DNA of 64,000 nt from Clarkia xantiana subsp. parviflora (lineage: Eukaryota > Streptophyta > Magnoliopsida > Myrtales > Onagraceae), in assembly GCA_036873135.1 (NCBI GenBank), contig JAPTYO010000011.1, positions 6,246,298-6,310,297 of the forward strand, read 5' to 3'. Shown piece by piece: positions 1 through 11,599 of this stretch (position 1 is the first letter of the stretch; each line of letters starts with the position of its first letter). The translations under genes were made by a program, and so were the position numbers. The notes under the pieces are model-generated. The model saw nothing but the letters and a program-made list of their open reading frames with translations. It had not been told where the DNA came from and searched no databases.

Positions 1-371
1 TCGGTGGTGGTCGTCGGAGGCCGGTGGTGGTCGCCGGAGGTCGGTGGTGGTCGCCGGAGGCCGGTGGTGGTCGCCGGAGTCGGGGTGGTGGTGGTCGCCG
101 GAGCTGTGGTGGCTTAAAGGGTATTTTCGTCATTTTAGGTCAAACATATGAGAGACACACTTTGGTCAAAGGGAATTTTCGGGTTTTCAAATTATTTTTG
201 GTCACATGCCAAGCATTTGACCACTTTCCGTCACTTTTAACAGAAAAAATAGACGGAGACCTCACTTATACACAAAACTCAAAATCCAGGCCCTAAATAA
301 TACGTTTTTTCAATTCAGACCCCTTTTGGCAACATGGGCAAGCATTCAGGCCCCTATTGTGTTCTTAACCC
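1..371. mobile_element. Right half of a GC-cored foldback (Mutator-like) element, cut by the window edge
   Basis: The first 110 bases are GC-rich GGTGGTGGTCGCCGG-type repeats. They are followed by an AT-rich arm that carries the same landmarks as the arms of the complete foldbacks at 45.6 and 49.9 kb: a GGTCACATGC stretch, 'ACTTTCCGTCACTTTTAAC' and a terminal TTAACCC. The left arm would lie before position 1. The match to the other elements is seen directly; the Mutator affiliation is inferred from the 9-bp target duplications of those copies. The 90-codon open frame here lies within this repeat and is not a gene. Confidence 0.6.
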
Positions 372-1798
372 TATTAATTAATTATTTAAATGTCCATTTT
401 TTGATTTACTCTGGTGGTGGTTTTCATTTAGTGTATGGATAAGGTTTACAGTAAACTTGACTAGGGGTTTAGTATTTCCACTATGCCTTAGTGGTTGAAT
501 TTCTTTAAAATTTAATATTTAATTCTATTATATTTGTTCCAATTGATATATGAAATCAGTAGCAACTAAAATTATTTTATGTGCATGAATTATATTCCAT
601 AATATTAATTATTTAAATGTCCATTTTTTTATTTACTCTGTTGGTGGTTTTCATTTAGGGTATGGATAAGGTTTACAGTAAACTTGACAAGGGGTATAGT
701 ATTTTCACTATGCCTTAGTGGTTGTATTTTTTTAAAATTTAATATTTAATTCTATTATATTTGTTCCAATTGATATATGAAATCAGTAGCAACTAAAATT
801 ATTTTATGTGCATGGATTTCCATAATATTAATTAATTATTTATATGTCCAATTTTTTATTTACTCTGGTGGTGGTTTTCATTTAGGGTATGGATAAGGTT
901 TACAGTAAACTTGACTAGGAGTTTAGTATTTCCACTATGCCTTAGTGGTTGTATTTTTTTAAAATTTAACATTTAATTCTATTATATTTGTTCCAAATGA
1001 TATATGAAATCAGTAGCAACTAAAATTATTTTATGTGCATGAATTATATTCCATAATATTAATTAATTATTTAAATGTCCATTTTTTTATTTACTCTAGT
1101 GGTGGTTTTCATTTAGGGTATGGATAAAGTTTACGGTAAACTTGACTAGGGGTTTACTATTTCCACTATGCCTTAGTGGTTGAATTTTTTTAAAATTTAA
1201 TATTTAATTCTATTATATTTGTTCCAATTGATATATGAAATCAGTAGCAACTAAAATTATTTTATGTGCATGAATTATATTCCATAATGTTAATTAATTA
1301 TTTAAATGTCCATTTTTTTATTTACTCTGGTGGTGGTTTTCATTTAGGGTATGGATAAGGTTTACAGTAAACTTGACTAGGGGTTTAGTATTTCCACTAT
1401 GCCTTAGTGGTTGAATTTTTTTAAAATTTAATATTTAATTCTATTATATTTGTTCCAATTGATATAAGAAATCAGTAGCAACTAAAATTATTTTATGTGC
1501 ATGAATTATATTCCATAATATTAATTATTTATTTAAATGTCCATTTTTTTATTTACTCTGGTGGTGGTTTTCATTTAGGGTATGGATAAGGTTTACAGTA
1601 AACTTGACTAGGGGTTTAGTATTTACACTATGCCTTAGTGGTTGAATTTTTTTAAAATTTAATATTTAATTCTATTATATTTGTTCCAATTGATATATGA
1701 AATCAGTAGCAACTAAAATTATTTTATGTGCATGAATTATATTCCATAATATTAATTAATTATTTAAATGTCCATTTTTTGATTTACTCTGGTGGTGG
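372..1798 (+). repeat. Tandem array, about 6 copies of a 227-231-bp AT-rich unit
   Basis: The anchor GGTGGTTTTCATTTAG recurs at about 421, 648, 875, 1106, 1337 and 1568, and is cut short at about 1799. The spacings are 227, 227, 231, 231 and 231 bp. Units look more than 90 percent alike by eye. Each contains TATGGATAAGGTTTACAG, a CACTATGCCTTAGTGG imperfect palindrome and an AT-rich ATTAATTAATTATTTAAATG joint. No coding potential is seen. This is a minisatellite or young satellite seed directly abutting the end of the foldback element. Confidence 0.9.
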
Positions 1799-2140
1799 TA
1801 TATCAACAGACGGACAATTGAAGAACCAACAACACGACTCATCAATATCAACAGACGGACAATTGAAGCTTCAAAATGCAAGATGAAAAGATGCTTCAAT
1901 AAGGAGTTGTCTGGCCTGTGAAATGGAGCAACCACATTGAAATAAATTTCATATATGCTACGAAAGCAGAGCAACAACAAGATATTCAGTAAGTAAAAAT
2001 TAAGCTAAGATTATAGATATCAGGACAAACCCTAAGCCCTCCTTCAGATGCCCTCCTTCGAGGAGCGACCGCAGCGCGGCGAAATGATTCAGCAATGGAG
2101 GTAAGGGAAGGAGGTAAGGGAAGGCGGGTGAAGAAGGATA
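1799..2140. other. Unassigned intergenic sequence
   Basis: The only structure seen is a 24-bp direct duplication, with ATCAACAGACGGACAATTGA starting near 1802 and again near 1848. Short open frames here have no recognisable features and I do not call them genes. Confidence 0.5.
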
Positions 2141-2148
2141 TCTGAAGC

Positions 2149-3196
2149 CAGGGACGAAGCCAGAAATTTTTTTTCAGAGGGAGCAAGAATCGAACTATAA
2201 AAGAATAATCCATGTAAAAAAATCGGTAGGCAAACATAAGATTTTAAATGATAAAATCAAGAAAAAAAATACTTTTTAAAATTACACATCACAAAAAATT
2301 GAGGGAATAATTGCCCTCTCATGCGTTGATAACTTCATCCTTACTTGCGGGTAATATGAACACATAACGTATATAACAAACCAACAAAAATTCACTGTTC
2401 GAATATATACTAAGTGGAATTGTTATTATACTATATCTCCTAAAAATTTGTGAGACTATAAGTATAACATATGCATAAAACATTTTTTCGTATTACATTT
2501 AAATAAAATATAATAAATTATTTGATTCACTTCTATTAATATTATATTCCTTATCATTACTATTATAATATATAATATAATCATATAAATTGATACCCTA
2601 AAATAATTGGAAAAAAATAACTTGATATTATTAATATATATTTATCCAAATAATGCCTAAGGTATACTTCAATATAAGTGAATAGAAAAAAAGAATTGGC
2701 TAGAATCGGTGATTTAAAAGAGAATTTAGTAAATTTGAACATAATTATACTAGAATAGAACTACGTATGCAGTTAATAAATAGTAAGATAACTTTTGCAC
2801 AGTCATGAAAATATAAATATATATATATATATTAAATAAATGGGTAAAGAAGAGTCTTTATCTCTTTTACTTTTTGGTACGGTTATTGAAAAATAATCTT
2901 AAGAAAAGGGAAAAGAAGATTATGTGCCTCTCTCCTGCTTATCTTCTTCATCTTCCTCATCAACCACGCGAAGAACATCAATGGCGGAAGAACAAAAATA
3001 ACAAAATTTTTGTTTTCTTCATTGCAGTTCAAAATCTGACCATAAGGGCAAGCAAGTAATCTCTTACATTATCACATATTTTCAGAGGGGGCAAACTTAA
3101 GCAAGTCAATTATCAAAAACTTATAAGTATTTGAGCATCCATGGAGTTAAGGAGGGGCAATTGCCCCTTATGGACCCTTATATAACTCCGTCCCTG
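2149..3196. mobile_element. Non-autonomous hAT-type element, 1,048 bp
   Basis: The termini are inverted: CAGGGACGAAG at the left and CTCCGTCCCTG at the right. They are flanked by a perfect 8-bp duplication TCTGAAGC at 2141-2148 and 3197-3204, which is the hAT signature. Subterminal arms are also related (TTTTCAGAGGG near 2171 and again near 3083). The interior is AT-rich and I find no transposase. Open frames inside are short and unrecognised. Confidence 0.85.
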
Positions 3197-3476
3197 TCTG
3201 AAGCTCCGTCAAACTGGACTGACTACAGACCCAAAACGGAACGTATAGTAAACGGCAAGTTCAAACGTCACTTAAAACTTCACATCCGGTCTGGATAAAT
3301 CTTCGAACCGTGGTCTAATTCACTTAAGTGATGTGATATGATGTGACAAGAACCACTAAACCACATTTTTTCACTTTTTTAGTTATTTACAAGTTTGCCA
3401 TTAAATACAGGCCTCTAATTGGTGGAAATTAGGCCGCATGAAGTAGCGGCCGTTCCATAGTTTAGTCCCAAAGATA

Positions 3477-5608
3477 TTGGGTGTTTCTACAATGCTCTAG
3501 AAGCATGATGCTTGTGGAGGCCTGTAGGGTGTAATTGATGTTATTAAAAACTGATGGACTAACTCGTAATTAGCAGGCAGTTCGGTTTGAGATTGGGGTC
3601 AGCAGGTTCAGGGATAGCACTTGTTATGACGGCGTTAGTCTTACTGAATTTTACTTCTGAACTCACCATGCGAGGAGAGAAACTGTAGAAATCACCATAC
3701 GGCTCTGGATCTTCAATTTTTCACCCCCAGTGCTGTTCCGAGCCTCTGACCAACTGAGTTTCGAGATCTTTTGTTTTAACATTTGCGGATTTTGTGAACT
3801 TATACGATTGTTTTCTTTCCTTTTTTGGGCAAAGTGCGACATTTTTCTACGACTGGGCAATGACAACGGAGGATAGAGAGCACCGATTAGATTGGAAAAG
3901 GTAGTGATTCTGGTGTGAAGGTTGCAGCGACGTTGATCTCTTTTTCGTTTCAACCTGTCATTTGCATTTTCCAATTGCTTCGACGACCGATCTCTTTTCC
4001 TGTTCCCGAAACCGCGAGCTCGGCTTGGTCTACTCGAGCTAAGTTTCTTGTATCTACATCAATGGCTTCTGCGCTACTTGTATATTGTCACTAGTGCAAA
4101 CTTATGATGTATGGAATGCACTTGCAAGTTCTCGGAGCATGCGACGTCAAATTGGTTATTGCTTACCTGAACGCGAACTCATACGAGCTTGATGACAAGT
4201 TCTTGCTAGAAATTTGTAGGAACAAGTTAAAAGGAGATTCAGTTGTTGATTTCATTGGTTTAGGTATCTTTCTCCCATTTCATTCTTGAAGAACATGCAA
4301 CTGACTTATTATTGTTGAAATAAGAATTTGATAATATATGTACAATCTAGGTAAATTTCAAATATATGGAAATTCGGACTTGAGAATGGGAGTCTTAGAG
4401 ATGGCATCGGGTCTTAGACGAGCGTGTTAGTCGCAATAATGTCTCTGGACCATCTAAGACTGTATTTGAGCATATGCATGTTTCACACCTCTTGATTGCT
4501 TTTGCTTTACTAGTACTAAAACTATTCAAGTTCTAACCAGTAACCGGTGCTGTTAATTCGGGTTGTTGCATTGTCTTTGAAAATAGAAAGCCTCTTTACT
4601 TCAACACTGGTACCAATTCATCCATTTATTACATTTTATGAAATCGTTTTGTCTATTGGAATAACAATACCCATAATCTGATGACAAGGACCATGTTAAA
4701 GTAGAAACATTGTTTTCTGTGAAATTGAAAATATACTTATTCACTAACCATTGGTCACTGTAGAGTGGTTTCAAACTATTAATTAATTCCATAAAACTGC
4801 TTTAAAAAAATAAAATTAAAATGGAAGAACTTTGCTCTGTGTTTGGGGTTACAGATGAGCACTATGACAAGTTGGTCATTCAACCAAAGTGCATTCGGCT
4901 CAAGACAACAATTGTGAATGATACTATCTTACACTATGACTATGCCTTTTACTGTGCATACTTTAGAAATGGCACCCCACCGATAATACTAAATGGCACT
5001 CCACAAATTACTAACATTCCATCAAACAATTACTAATGATTCAAAAAACTCTTAGGCTATGTTCCTCGGAAACTAGTGCCACTCTCAATACGCAATTCGT
5101 TTGCAAATTTAAGTTCGACTGAATATTTGAACCTATAAATTACATAAGTCTATCTAAAATCTGTTGAGCCCACTATCAACTACAAAATCCTTGAAACGAT
5201 GAGTGAGCTAATGACGAGGGAAGAAAAAATCACACGCGATCAGAGAAAGAAGACACAGGGGATGAGAATAGCTTCTAAACTCATTATCCGAGACGCATAG
5301 AAGCGCTCGAGCCTCCTCTCCTGTCCTCTATCGGTGAAAATAAAACATAAAACCCTAATTCTAACGCAGCGGGATGTTGAAGATGAAGAAAAGCTGTAGC
5401 TTCCTCTCCACGTATGGTGGGTGGGATCAGAAGGTAAAAACGGCTAAGACTTAACGTCATCATAAAAACTGCTAACCAAACTGAATGATCCTAAACCCAA
5501 ACCGAACTAACGGCTATATCAATTAGTCCATCGATTTTTAATTATATCAATTACATCCTATAAGACTCCACAAGCATCATGCTTCTGGAGCATTGTAGAA
5601 ACACCCAA
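3477..5608. mobile_element. Mutator-like element (MULE), 2,132 bp, long TIRs, possible captured sequence
   Basis: Inverted repeats of about 120 bp start TTGGGTGTTTCTACAATGCT at both ends. They are flanked by 9-bp duplications CCAAAGATA (3468-3476) and CCAAACATA (5609-5617), which differ at one base. Long TIRs with a 9-bp duplication are typical of MULEs. The interior has no recognisable transposase. It holds short open frames on the plus strand (4104-4289 and 4821-5036) and the minus strand (3663-3974, without database-like motifs that I recognise), in sequence less AT-rich than the flanks. Such cargo can be captured host gene fragments (Pack-MULE), but I cannot name a donor. Confidence 0.8.
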
Positions 5609-5617
5609 CCAAACATA

Positions 5618-5816
5618 AAAATTCACGTGACGTACAAATCATTTTTTATTTGAACCTCTACAATATGGATCTTAAACTGATCGTAAAATTATGAATGCAA
5701 CGTCACTGATTGTGAATCAATCGAAGATCATAATAAAAAATTATGGGCACTTAAAGTTTGAAGTGGAAAATTAGCAATATATATATACTAAAATAATAAA
5801 AAGAAAAAAATGAGGT
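5618..5816. other. AT-rich spacer between two transposons
   Basis: Short AT-rich stretch without recognisable features. Confidence 0.5.
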
Positions 5817-5825
5817 GAGTTTGTC

Positions 5826-6039
5826 GGATTCAGATCATCTGTCCCACTTTTTCTATCTCATATCGTGCTTCACCGTTAAGATGTTGACATGTGTCTTTTT
5901 ATTTAATATATTTTCCTTCTAAGCTTCACCAGTCTAAATAGGGTTTTAGAAAAAAAAAAAATCACAAAATACACGTGTCAAGATTTTAACGGTAAGACAT
6001 GATCTTAGACAGGAAGAGTGGGGCAGGAAATCTGTATCC
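5826..6039. mobile_element. Mutator-type MITE, 214 bp
   Basis: The two ends are inverted copies: GGATTCAGATCATCTGTCCC at the left and the complement of GGATACAGATTTCCTGCCCC at the right. Pairing extends inward through CACCGTTAA and ACATGTGTC. A perfect 9-bp duplication GAGTTTGTC flanks it (5817-5825 and 6040-6048). There is no coding capacity. Confidence 0.85.
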
Positions 6040-6311
6040 GAGTTTGTCATCGTTGTTTAAAATATTATGATATTGATAATGGTCTACATTAAGTTTTGAA
6101 AAATATTTTTCTAAGTATTAAAGACAAAAATATAAGAATAGCCACGTGGCGGCAACAGACTCAATTTTCATATCTCGTCAATTTAGAGTTATGTATTATT
6201 CCTTTTCAGTACATCCAAAAGAAATTTAACGACAAATTAACATTCTTAAACCAGTATAAACCTACTTGAAATTACAAAAAAATCAACATTTTAACAATAT
6301 AATATAATTAA

Positions 6312-6885
6312 GGGTTAATAAGTAATAAATGTTTAAAGTTTGGCCATGTTGAAATTTGGTGTCTGAACTTTAAAGTGTTGAAATGGACAGTCTGAGGTTT
6401 GAACTTTGTTGAAGTTTTAATTTTGACATAATGTTGTGAAGAGTCGGAATTGGCCATTCTAACAAATATGAAGTGACGAAACTACCCTTAGAGTCAAATT
6501 AAAACAATCACCACCCAACTACGACCGGCCGCCCAACTCCGGCCGGCCACCGCCCAACTCCGGCCGGATACCGCCCTACTCTGGCAAGCCACCGCCCATC
6601 TCCGGTCGGCCATCGCCCAAAAACCCTATAGTTGTTGATTTAGCTAGGAGGGGTAATTTCATCAATTAGCTTGGTAACGGAAGGTCGGGTTTTTCACGAA
6701 TGGGCATTTTGGGATATCCATTTTATCGAGTTCACGGGACGGTCACGTGATACATTTCCGTTAGACTTAACCCAAAAATAGACGCAGACACCAAATTTCA
6801 ATAAATACCAAACCTGAGACAGTCAGTTTCAATGACGGATACCAAATTTCAACATAAGCAAAACCTCAAACAGTGTTATTAACTC
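6312..6885. mobile_element. Foldback element with GC-rich core, about 574 bp
   Basis: The left arm GGGTTAATAAGTAATAAATG ... ATGTTGAAATTTGGT is mirrored at the right (ACCAAATTTCAACAT ... TTATTAACTC). The core at 6510-6610 repeats CCGGCCGCCCAACTCCGG-like units. The architecture is the same as at 45.6 and 49.9 kb. No convincing target duplication was found, so the end points are approximate. Confidence 0.65.
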
Positions 6886-6983
6886 TTCTTAAAACTTTAC
6901 TGTAATGCAGCAGCCTCATATACGAGTCCCTAGAATACCTCTGAACATTATCGAAAGCACCCCCTAACTTAGCCGGTAAGGTC

Positions 6984-7483
6984 TAGGGGTGGAACGGGTC
7001 ACGGGTAATCCGTGACCCGCGGAGCCGCCCCGATTTTGACCCGTTGACCCGTGATCCGTGACCCGTGGGGCGAGTACGGTTTTTGGGGGCGGCCCCGATT
7101 TTGACCCGTTGACCCGTGACCCGTGGGGCGGGTACGGTTTTGGGGTCGCCCCGCCCCGTATGTGGATAATTTATATATATAGATTACACGTATTTATATA
7201 AAACTATATAGGTAATATAATACATAGTTAAAATAATTAGGATTTGTGACTTGTATTTGGATTTGAAGTTAAATTTATTATTTGTGATTTAAATTTTAAA
7301 TTAAATTTGTATATGGTAAATATAGAATTTAGGGTTTAAATGGCTAATAATATATTATGTACCACTAATAGGTGACCCGCGGATCGACCCGCCCCGCGAA
7401 CTGTGTGGGGCGGGTACGGGTCGACCATCTAGACCCGCGGGGCGGGTATACGGCAAGCGATACCCGCCCCGTTGACAACCCCA
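6984..7483. mobile_element. hAT-type MITE with GC-rich ends, 500 bp
   Basis: It starts TAGGGGTGGAACGGG and ends with the inverted counterpart CCGTTGACAACCCCA. The 8-bp duplication GTAAGGTC lies at 6976-6983 and 7484-7491 and is perfect. GC-rich subterminal repeats (GACCCGCGGGGCGGGTA-like) flank an AT-rich centre. TAGGGGTGG-type ends with 8-bp duplications are common among plant hAT MITEs. Confidence 0.8.
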
Positions 7484-7699
7484 GTAAGGTCTGGTCAATG
7501 GGAAGGCCAAAATTTCATGGAGAGATCTTTAATGACCCACAACTTTACTTTCATTGAGGTTCTCTTTTTCAGAAAGAGACATAAAATTCTTTCAAATTGT
7601 AATGAAAAATTACATGTACGGGAAACAATCAAGTAATGGAAAACAATAAACACCACAAAACTGCAAATCTATATAATGTACCATACACACTAGATGAAG

Positions 7700-9195
7700 C
7701 TAACAAGGTCCAGATAACCTTTGAACAATGGTGGCCATGTACTTGCCATGATACTCTGCAAGACTCAACTCTGTCTCGTTTGCCTCTTTGGTTCCGTCAC
7801 CTGAGAAAACTCCGGCACCATATGGTGACCCTCCTCGAATGGTGTCCATTTTGAACATCCCGGCACCAAACGTGTATCCAATGGGAACATATATCATTCC
7901 GTGGTGTGTTAGTTGAGTGATTGCTGTCCACCTGCAATAATTGTATATACACATAATCAAAACCAAGAGATCAAGTAGATGTTCCACAATCTGGGTTTCT
8001 TTCTCCAATTGCAGAGGAACACAAATCCTTATTATTTTGAAGCTCTATGTCTAATTTTTTGTTCTTAATAGCAATAAATCAGGTATCTGCGCTTTAAACC
8101 ACCAAAACAACCATGAACAACTTCCATAGTTCTAGTTCCTAATTACAATTCAAAATCTACATCAAAGCCAAGCCTCAGCTCAACCATTGTATTAGAATTC
8201 AAACTCTAACCACAAGATTGTATATATACATGCCAAATCTTAAGTGCAATACAGAGGAACTTTCACAACATCATATACAAAAACTAAAAAGTGATTTGTG
8301 TATGAAGAATTTGAATAACAAAAGGATAAATTTACAAGCTATAATTATTGTGGCTTAAGAAACCCTAGAAGTATGAGCTGGATTCCAGAAATGCAACCGA
8401 TCTTGTCTATAGTTTATGAAACCAAATCAACCCACCAAATCATTTCCTCAAATACTGCATCTTTTGATAATCGAAACAATACTTTCTTCAACATATTTCA
8501 GTTTCTCCATTAACAGCACTGAAAAGTGATCACAAAAATTGAAGACAGATCGAGATTCTCGATTCAGAGTCCATCATCAATTTGGCAAGCGAATTATATT
8601 GTGCAGAATATTGAGGACAAGAATTCTGTACTTACGCAGTGGTCTCCTGTCCGCCGCCCTGACTCCCGGTGCTGACGAAAAATCCGGCGGGTTTTCCGGC
8701 CAGCTTCTGCTCACGCCACAGCGAATCAGTGCTGTCAAAGAAGGCCTTCATCTGCGCCGCCATGGACCCGAACCTCGTCGGAAACCCAAACAAGAACCCG
8801 TCGGCCTCCGTCAGTTCATCCGGGGACACCACCGGCACCTCGTCGCCGTCCTTAATCGGCGCTCTCATCTTTTCCAAAACCGCCGGCGGTAGCGTCTCCG
8901 GGACTCTGTACAGAACGCCCTCCACACCGTCTATGGAATCAACTCCCTTCTTCACCCTCTTTGCCATGAGCTCCACGTGGCCGTACATTGAGTAGTAGAC
9001 TATGAATATCCGCATCTGCTTATTGATGATTGCTGCGGGTTTGGCGGCGGTGGCCGGCACAATGGCGGCAGCGTCGGACGGCTGAGCAGCAATCTGGGTA
9101 TCGGTATTTGGTTCCGGCGGATCTTGGTTGCTCAAAGATCCAACTTCCTTGCGCGATTTACTCTTGCGCTGAAATGTGGAACCAGAGCAACCCAT
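7700..9195 (-). CDS. NAD(P)H:quinone oxidoreductase, WrbA/FQR1-like, copy 1 (263 aa, 2 exons)
   Basis: Flavodoxin-fold FMN enzyme that reduces quinones by two electrons, limiting semiquinone stress; closest in layout to Arabidopsis At4g36750. Exon 1 is 8636-9195 (residues 1-186 plus 2 nt). A 704-bp intron follows (donor GTAAGT, acceptor TTGCAG). Exon 2 is 7700-7931. The frame stays open across the join and restores A-W-T-A-I-T-Q. Motifs: SMYGH near residues 69-73 (FMN loop), GFPTRFG near 137-143 and STGSQGGGQE near 175-184. Residues 1-60 are a low-complexity extension absent from plain FQR1. The start MGCSGS is the first ATG in frame; Gly2-Cys3 is a classic N-myristoylation plus palmitoylation motif, so membrane attachment is inferred. 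A second copy lies 3.2 kb away on the same strand. Confidence 0.93.
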
Positions 9196-9312
9196 CGAAA
9201 TTGGAGGATGACTCAACTCTTTGCAATAGTTCGCTTCGTTCCCCTTCAATTGAACTTCGCTGTCATTCTCATACTTAAATACTAATTTCCTTTTAGCAGA
9301 TTGAAAAAAAAA

Positions 9313-9946
9313 GGGTAAATTACATAAAAAGCACGAACTTTTGATAATTTCCCAGATTTAACCAAAAACCAAATTAATCGCAAAAACATGCACGTACTAT
9401 TAAACTTGTCCAGATTTAGCCACTTTTCCAATTTCAGTTAGTTTGACGGTTAATTTGATCGTTAAGTGATGAGTATGACGCCACCTAAGATTGCCACGTC
9501 ATTTTGAGTATTAATAATATTTTAATTTATATTATCACTTAAAACACATGGACTATATCTGTAAATTAATTTTTTTCGTTGCTGATATTAACCAAACAAT
9601 AACAATTCTTTAACCAATTAATTTTTTTCGCAGCTGATATTAACCAATTTTTTTCGCAGCTGATATTAACCAAATAATAACCAAGATCAAGACATTCTTT
9701 TTGTGATGTTTAATCAATATATTTATGAATCTCATCAAATTGTTTATACTCAAAATGATGTGGCAATCTTTGGTAGCGTCTTACTCATCATTTAACAGTC
9801 AAATTAACAGTTAAATTAACGGAAATTGAAAAAGTGGCTATATATGGGACAAGTTTAATAGTACGTACATGTTCTTGCAATTAATTTGATTTGTGGCTAA
9901 ATTTGGGAAAGAGTCCAAAGTTCGTGGTTTTTTTTGTAATTTACCC
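9313..9946. mobile_element. Long-TIR foldback element, about 634 bp
   Basis: The left end GGGTAAATTACATAAAAAG is mirrored at the right by TTTGTAATTTACCC. Pairing continues for roughly 150-200 bp (CGAACTTTTGATAATTTCCC against the right arm). A-rich flanks hide any clear target duplication. The interior has no coding sequence. It sits just upstream of the copy-1 quinone reductase start. Confidence 0.65.
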
Positions 9947-9955
9947 CCAAAAAAA

Positions 9956-10729
9956 ATTATAATTTATTAGTTTTTGTTTTAATACTAACTATTTATTAAA
10001 ACTCAACTCAGTTCGAATTACAGTCAATTAATTAGAAACAACTCATTTTTTAAATAAATAACAGTTTAGTTCACACATTTATTTGCATTATATCATATGA
10101 ATTTCTGAAATGTTACTTGCAAGGGGTGGATTTTGCTTATGATATTATAGAATCTCCAATTGTGTTCCATCATGTCCCCTCAAATTAGTTTATTATTAAA
10201 TTACTAACTGATATATGAGAAATTCAATAAATTTTTAGTTTAAAGTATTATGATTTTACATTTGCTAGGTTAATGTTATACGTTGTTAACTATATGATTT
10301 TTTTTTAAGGAATCATTCAATTGTTGAGCACGAGCGCGTAATGAAAAAATAATTAGCAATTTGTTCGACTGCTCAAGCATTAACTAGCAGTTGGTTTGAT
10401 TGTCCAGCTATGTTAGTTTGCTGTCTAAACATCATTTAGTGATTTGTTTTTGTTCATCACTTGTTAGGCACGTGACCATTCTCTCCGAATTCGACATAAA
10501 TTCTAATAGAGCTAACAATTTATTTGACTACCCAACATCACTTAGCAGTTTGATTTAAAAAAAAAAAATGGCCGCGAGCAATCTGATAATTAACCCGATG
10601 AAAAAAGTGATAATTATTATTCCCAGTTCACACAACTTGGATTGATCGGAGTAGACTTGAGAACACTCTGTCCCAGAACCGCACATATATCATTTTTGGT
10701 CATCTGGCAAAAATATATTATTGGAGAAA
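9956..10729. other. AT-rich intergenic sequence
   Basis: No gene or recognisable element is seen. Between 10,330 and 10,560 a degenerate phrase around 'TTAGCAGTTTG' recurs several times. Confidence 0.5.
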
Positions 10730-10912
10730 TTCTTCCTTGCATCCGATCCAACAAGTGGCAGCCATTTGGTGCACCTTCGTCCAATACAATATTGACAAGT
10801 GTCCATTTTCTGTGTAAAAGCTGCCACATCTCCTTCTCTCTCAACAATTGTCAATTTTTAATTGGTGGAGGTGCACCAAGTGGCTGCCACTTATTGGATC
10901 GGATGTAAAGAA
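10730..10912. repeat. Compact inverted repeat, about 180 bp (hairpin MITE candidate)
   Basis: Left arm TTGCATCCGATCCAACAAGT ... GGTGCACC is mirrored by GGTGCACCAAGTGGC ... GGATCGGATGTAAAGAA at the right. Arms of about 45 bp enclose about 90 bp. No target duplication was identified. Open frames on both strands here are by-products of the inverted repeat. Confidence 0.6.
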
Positions 10913-10995
10913 GTCTCATATTATTGAATGCAACCAACTTAAAACATAATTTGAACATTTTACATATAAATAAACGTGTATAGTTTAACAGGCCG

Positions 10996-11025
10996 CCCCG
11001 AACGTAGCGCGGGGTCAATACCTAG
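10996..11025 (+). mobile_element. Helitron-like 3' terminus
   Basis: A short GC hairpin (CCCCG ... CGGGG, 10,996-11,014) is followed about 10 bases later by CTAG and then T. This is the layout of plant Helitron 3' ends: a subterminal hairpin, then CTRR inserted before T. The 5' TC end was not located, so only the terminus is called. Confidence 0.5.
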
Positions 11026-11088
11026 TACTATTGGTTATTTGACACTTCTTTCCTTGGTTATTTGACACTTCTTTCCTTGTAGTTGTTC

Positions 11089-11596
11089 CAGCCTAACTAA
11101 GTCTGTTGTCTTCACTTAGTCCTAGAAAATGAGGAATTCGTGTTGAATTTGAGTAGTACCTCTCTTGCTTAGACCTAGAAAAGGAGGAATTCATGTTGGA
11201 CTTGAGTAGTACCAAATCTCTAATTTCTAATCGATGTGGTACACAAATATGGGGTATTACAATCTACCTCTTAATGCGCGCAACGTCCTTGTCGCGTCAC
11301 AGACCATAATCGTTTGCCCCCGGTAGGTGATCGCAACTCCGGGGGTCAATAGCACTTGGTCCGCGAGCCCGACTACGGTCCCGGTCGGCTCTGATACCAT
11401 TCTGTCACGCCCCTAAGCCCGAGCGACTATCCCCACTGAGCCCAACCCAGCCCAACCCAGCCTAACTAAGCATGTTGTCCTCACTTGGGCCTAGAAAATG
11501 AGGAATTCCTGTTAGACTTGAGTAGTACATCTCTTGCTTATTAATGCTCCCTCTCTAATTTCTAATCGATGTGGTACACAAATATGGGGTATTACA
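11089..11596 (-). mobile_element. TRIM-like miniature LTR element, minus strand
   Basis: Read on the minus strand, a 194-bp repeat (11,596 to 11,403) starts TGTAATACCCC and ends GGGGCGTGACA. It is followed three bases later by TGGTATCAGAGC, a primer-binding site matching initiator Met-tRNA. About 140 bp further on the same repeat recurs (11,261 down to about 11,089), missing its last part. Short LTRs, a tiny interior with only a PBS, and no coding sequence fit a terminal-repeat retrotransposon in miniature. The 3' LTR is rearranged, with an internal duplicate of the GAGTAGTACC region. Just outside lies a 24-bp duplication (11,033-11,079). Confidence 0.6.
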
Positions 11597-11599
11597 GTA

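Noticed and set aside
7372..7557. 61-codon plus-strand frame near the hAT MITE end
   Set aside because: It consists mainly of the GC-rich subterminal repeat of the MITE.
8539..8995. Plus-strand open frames opposite the first quinone reductase exon
   Set aside because: They mirror the GC-rich exon 1 on the other strand and have no domain; the minus-strand frame has intact FMN motifs and splice sites.
11403..11596. Cassandra-type TRIM with 5S RNA promoter
   Set aside because: The GAGTAGTAC phrase is suggestive, but the rest of the 5S internal promoter is not recognisable.
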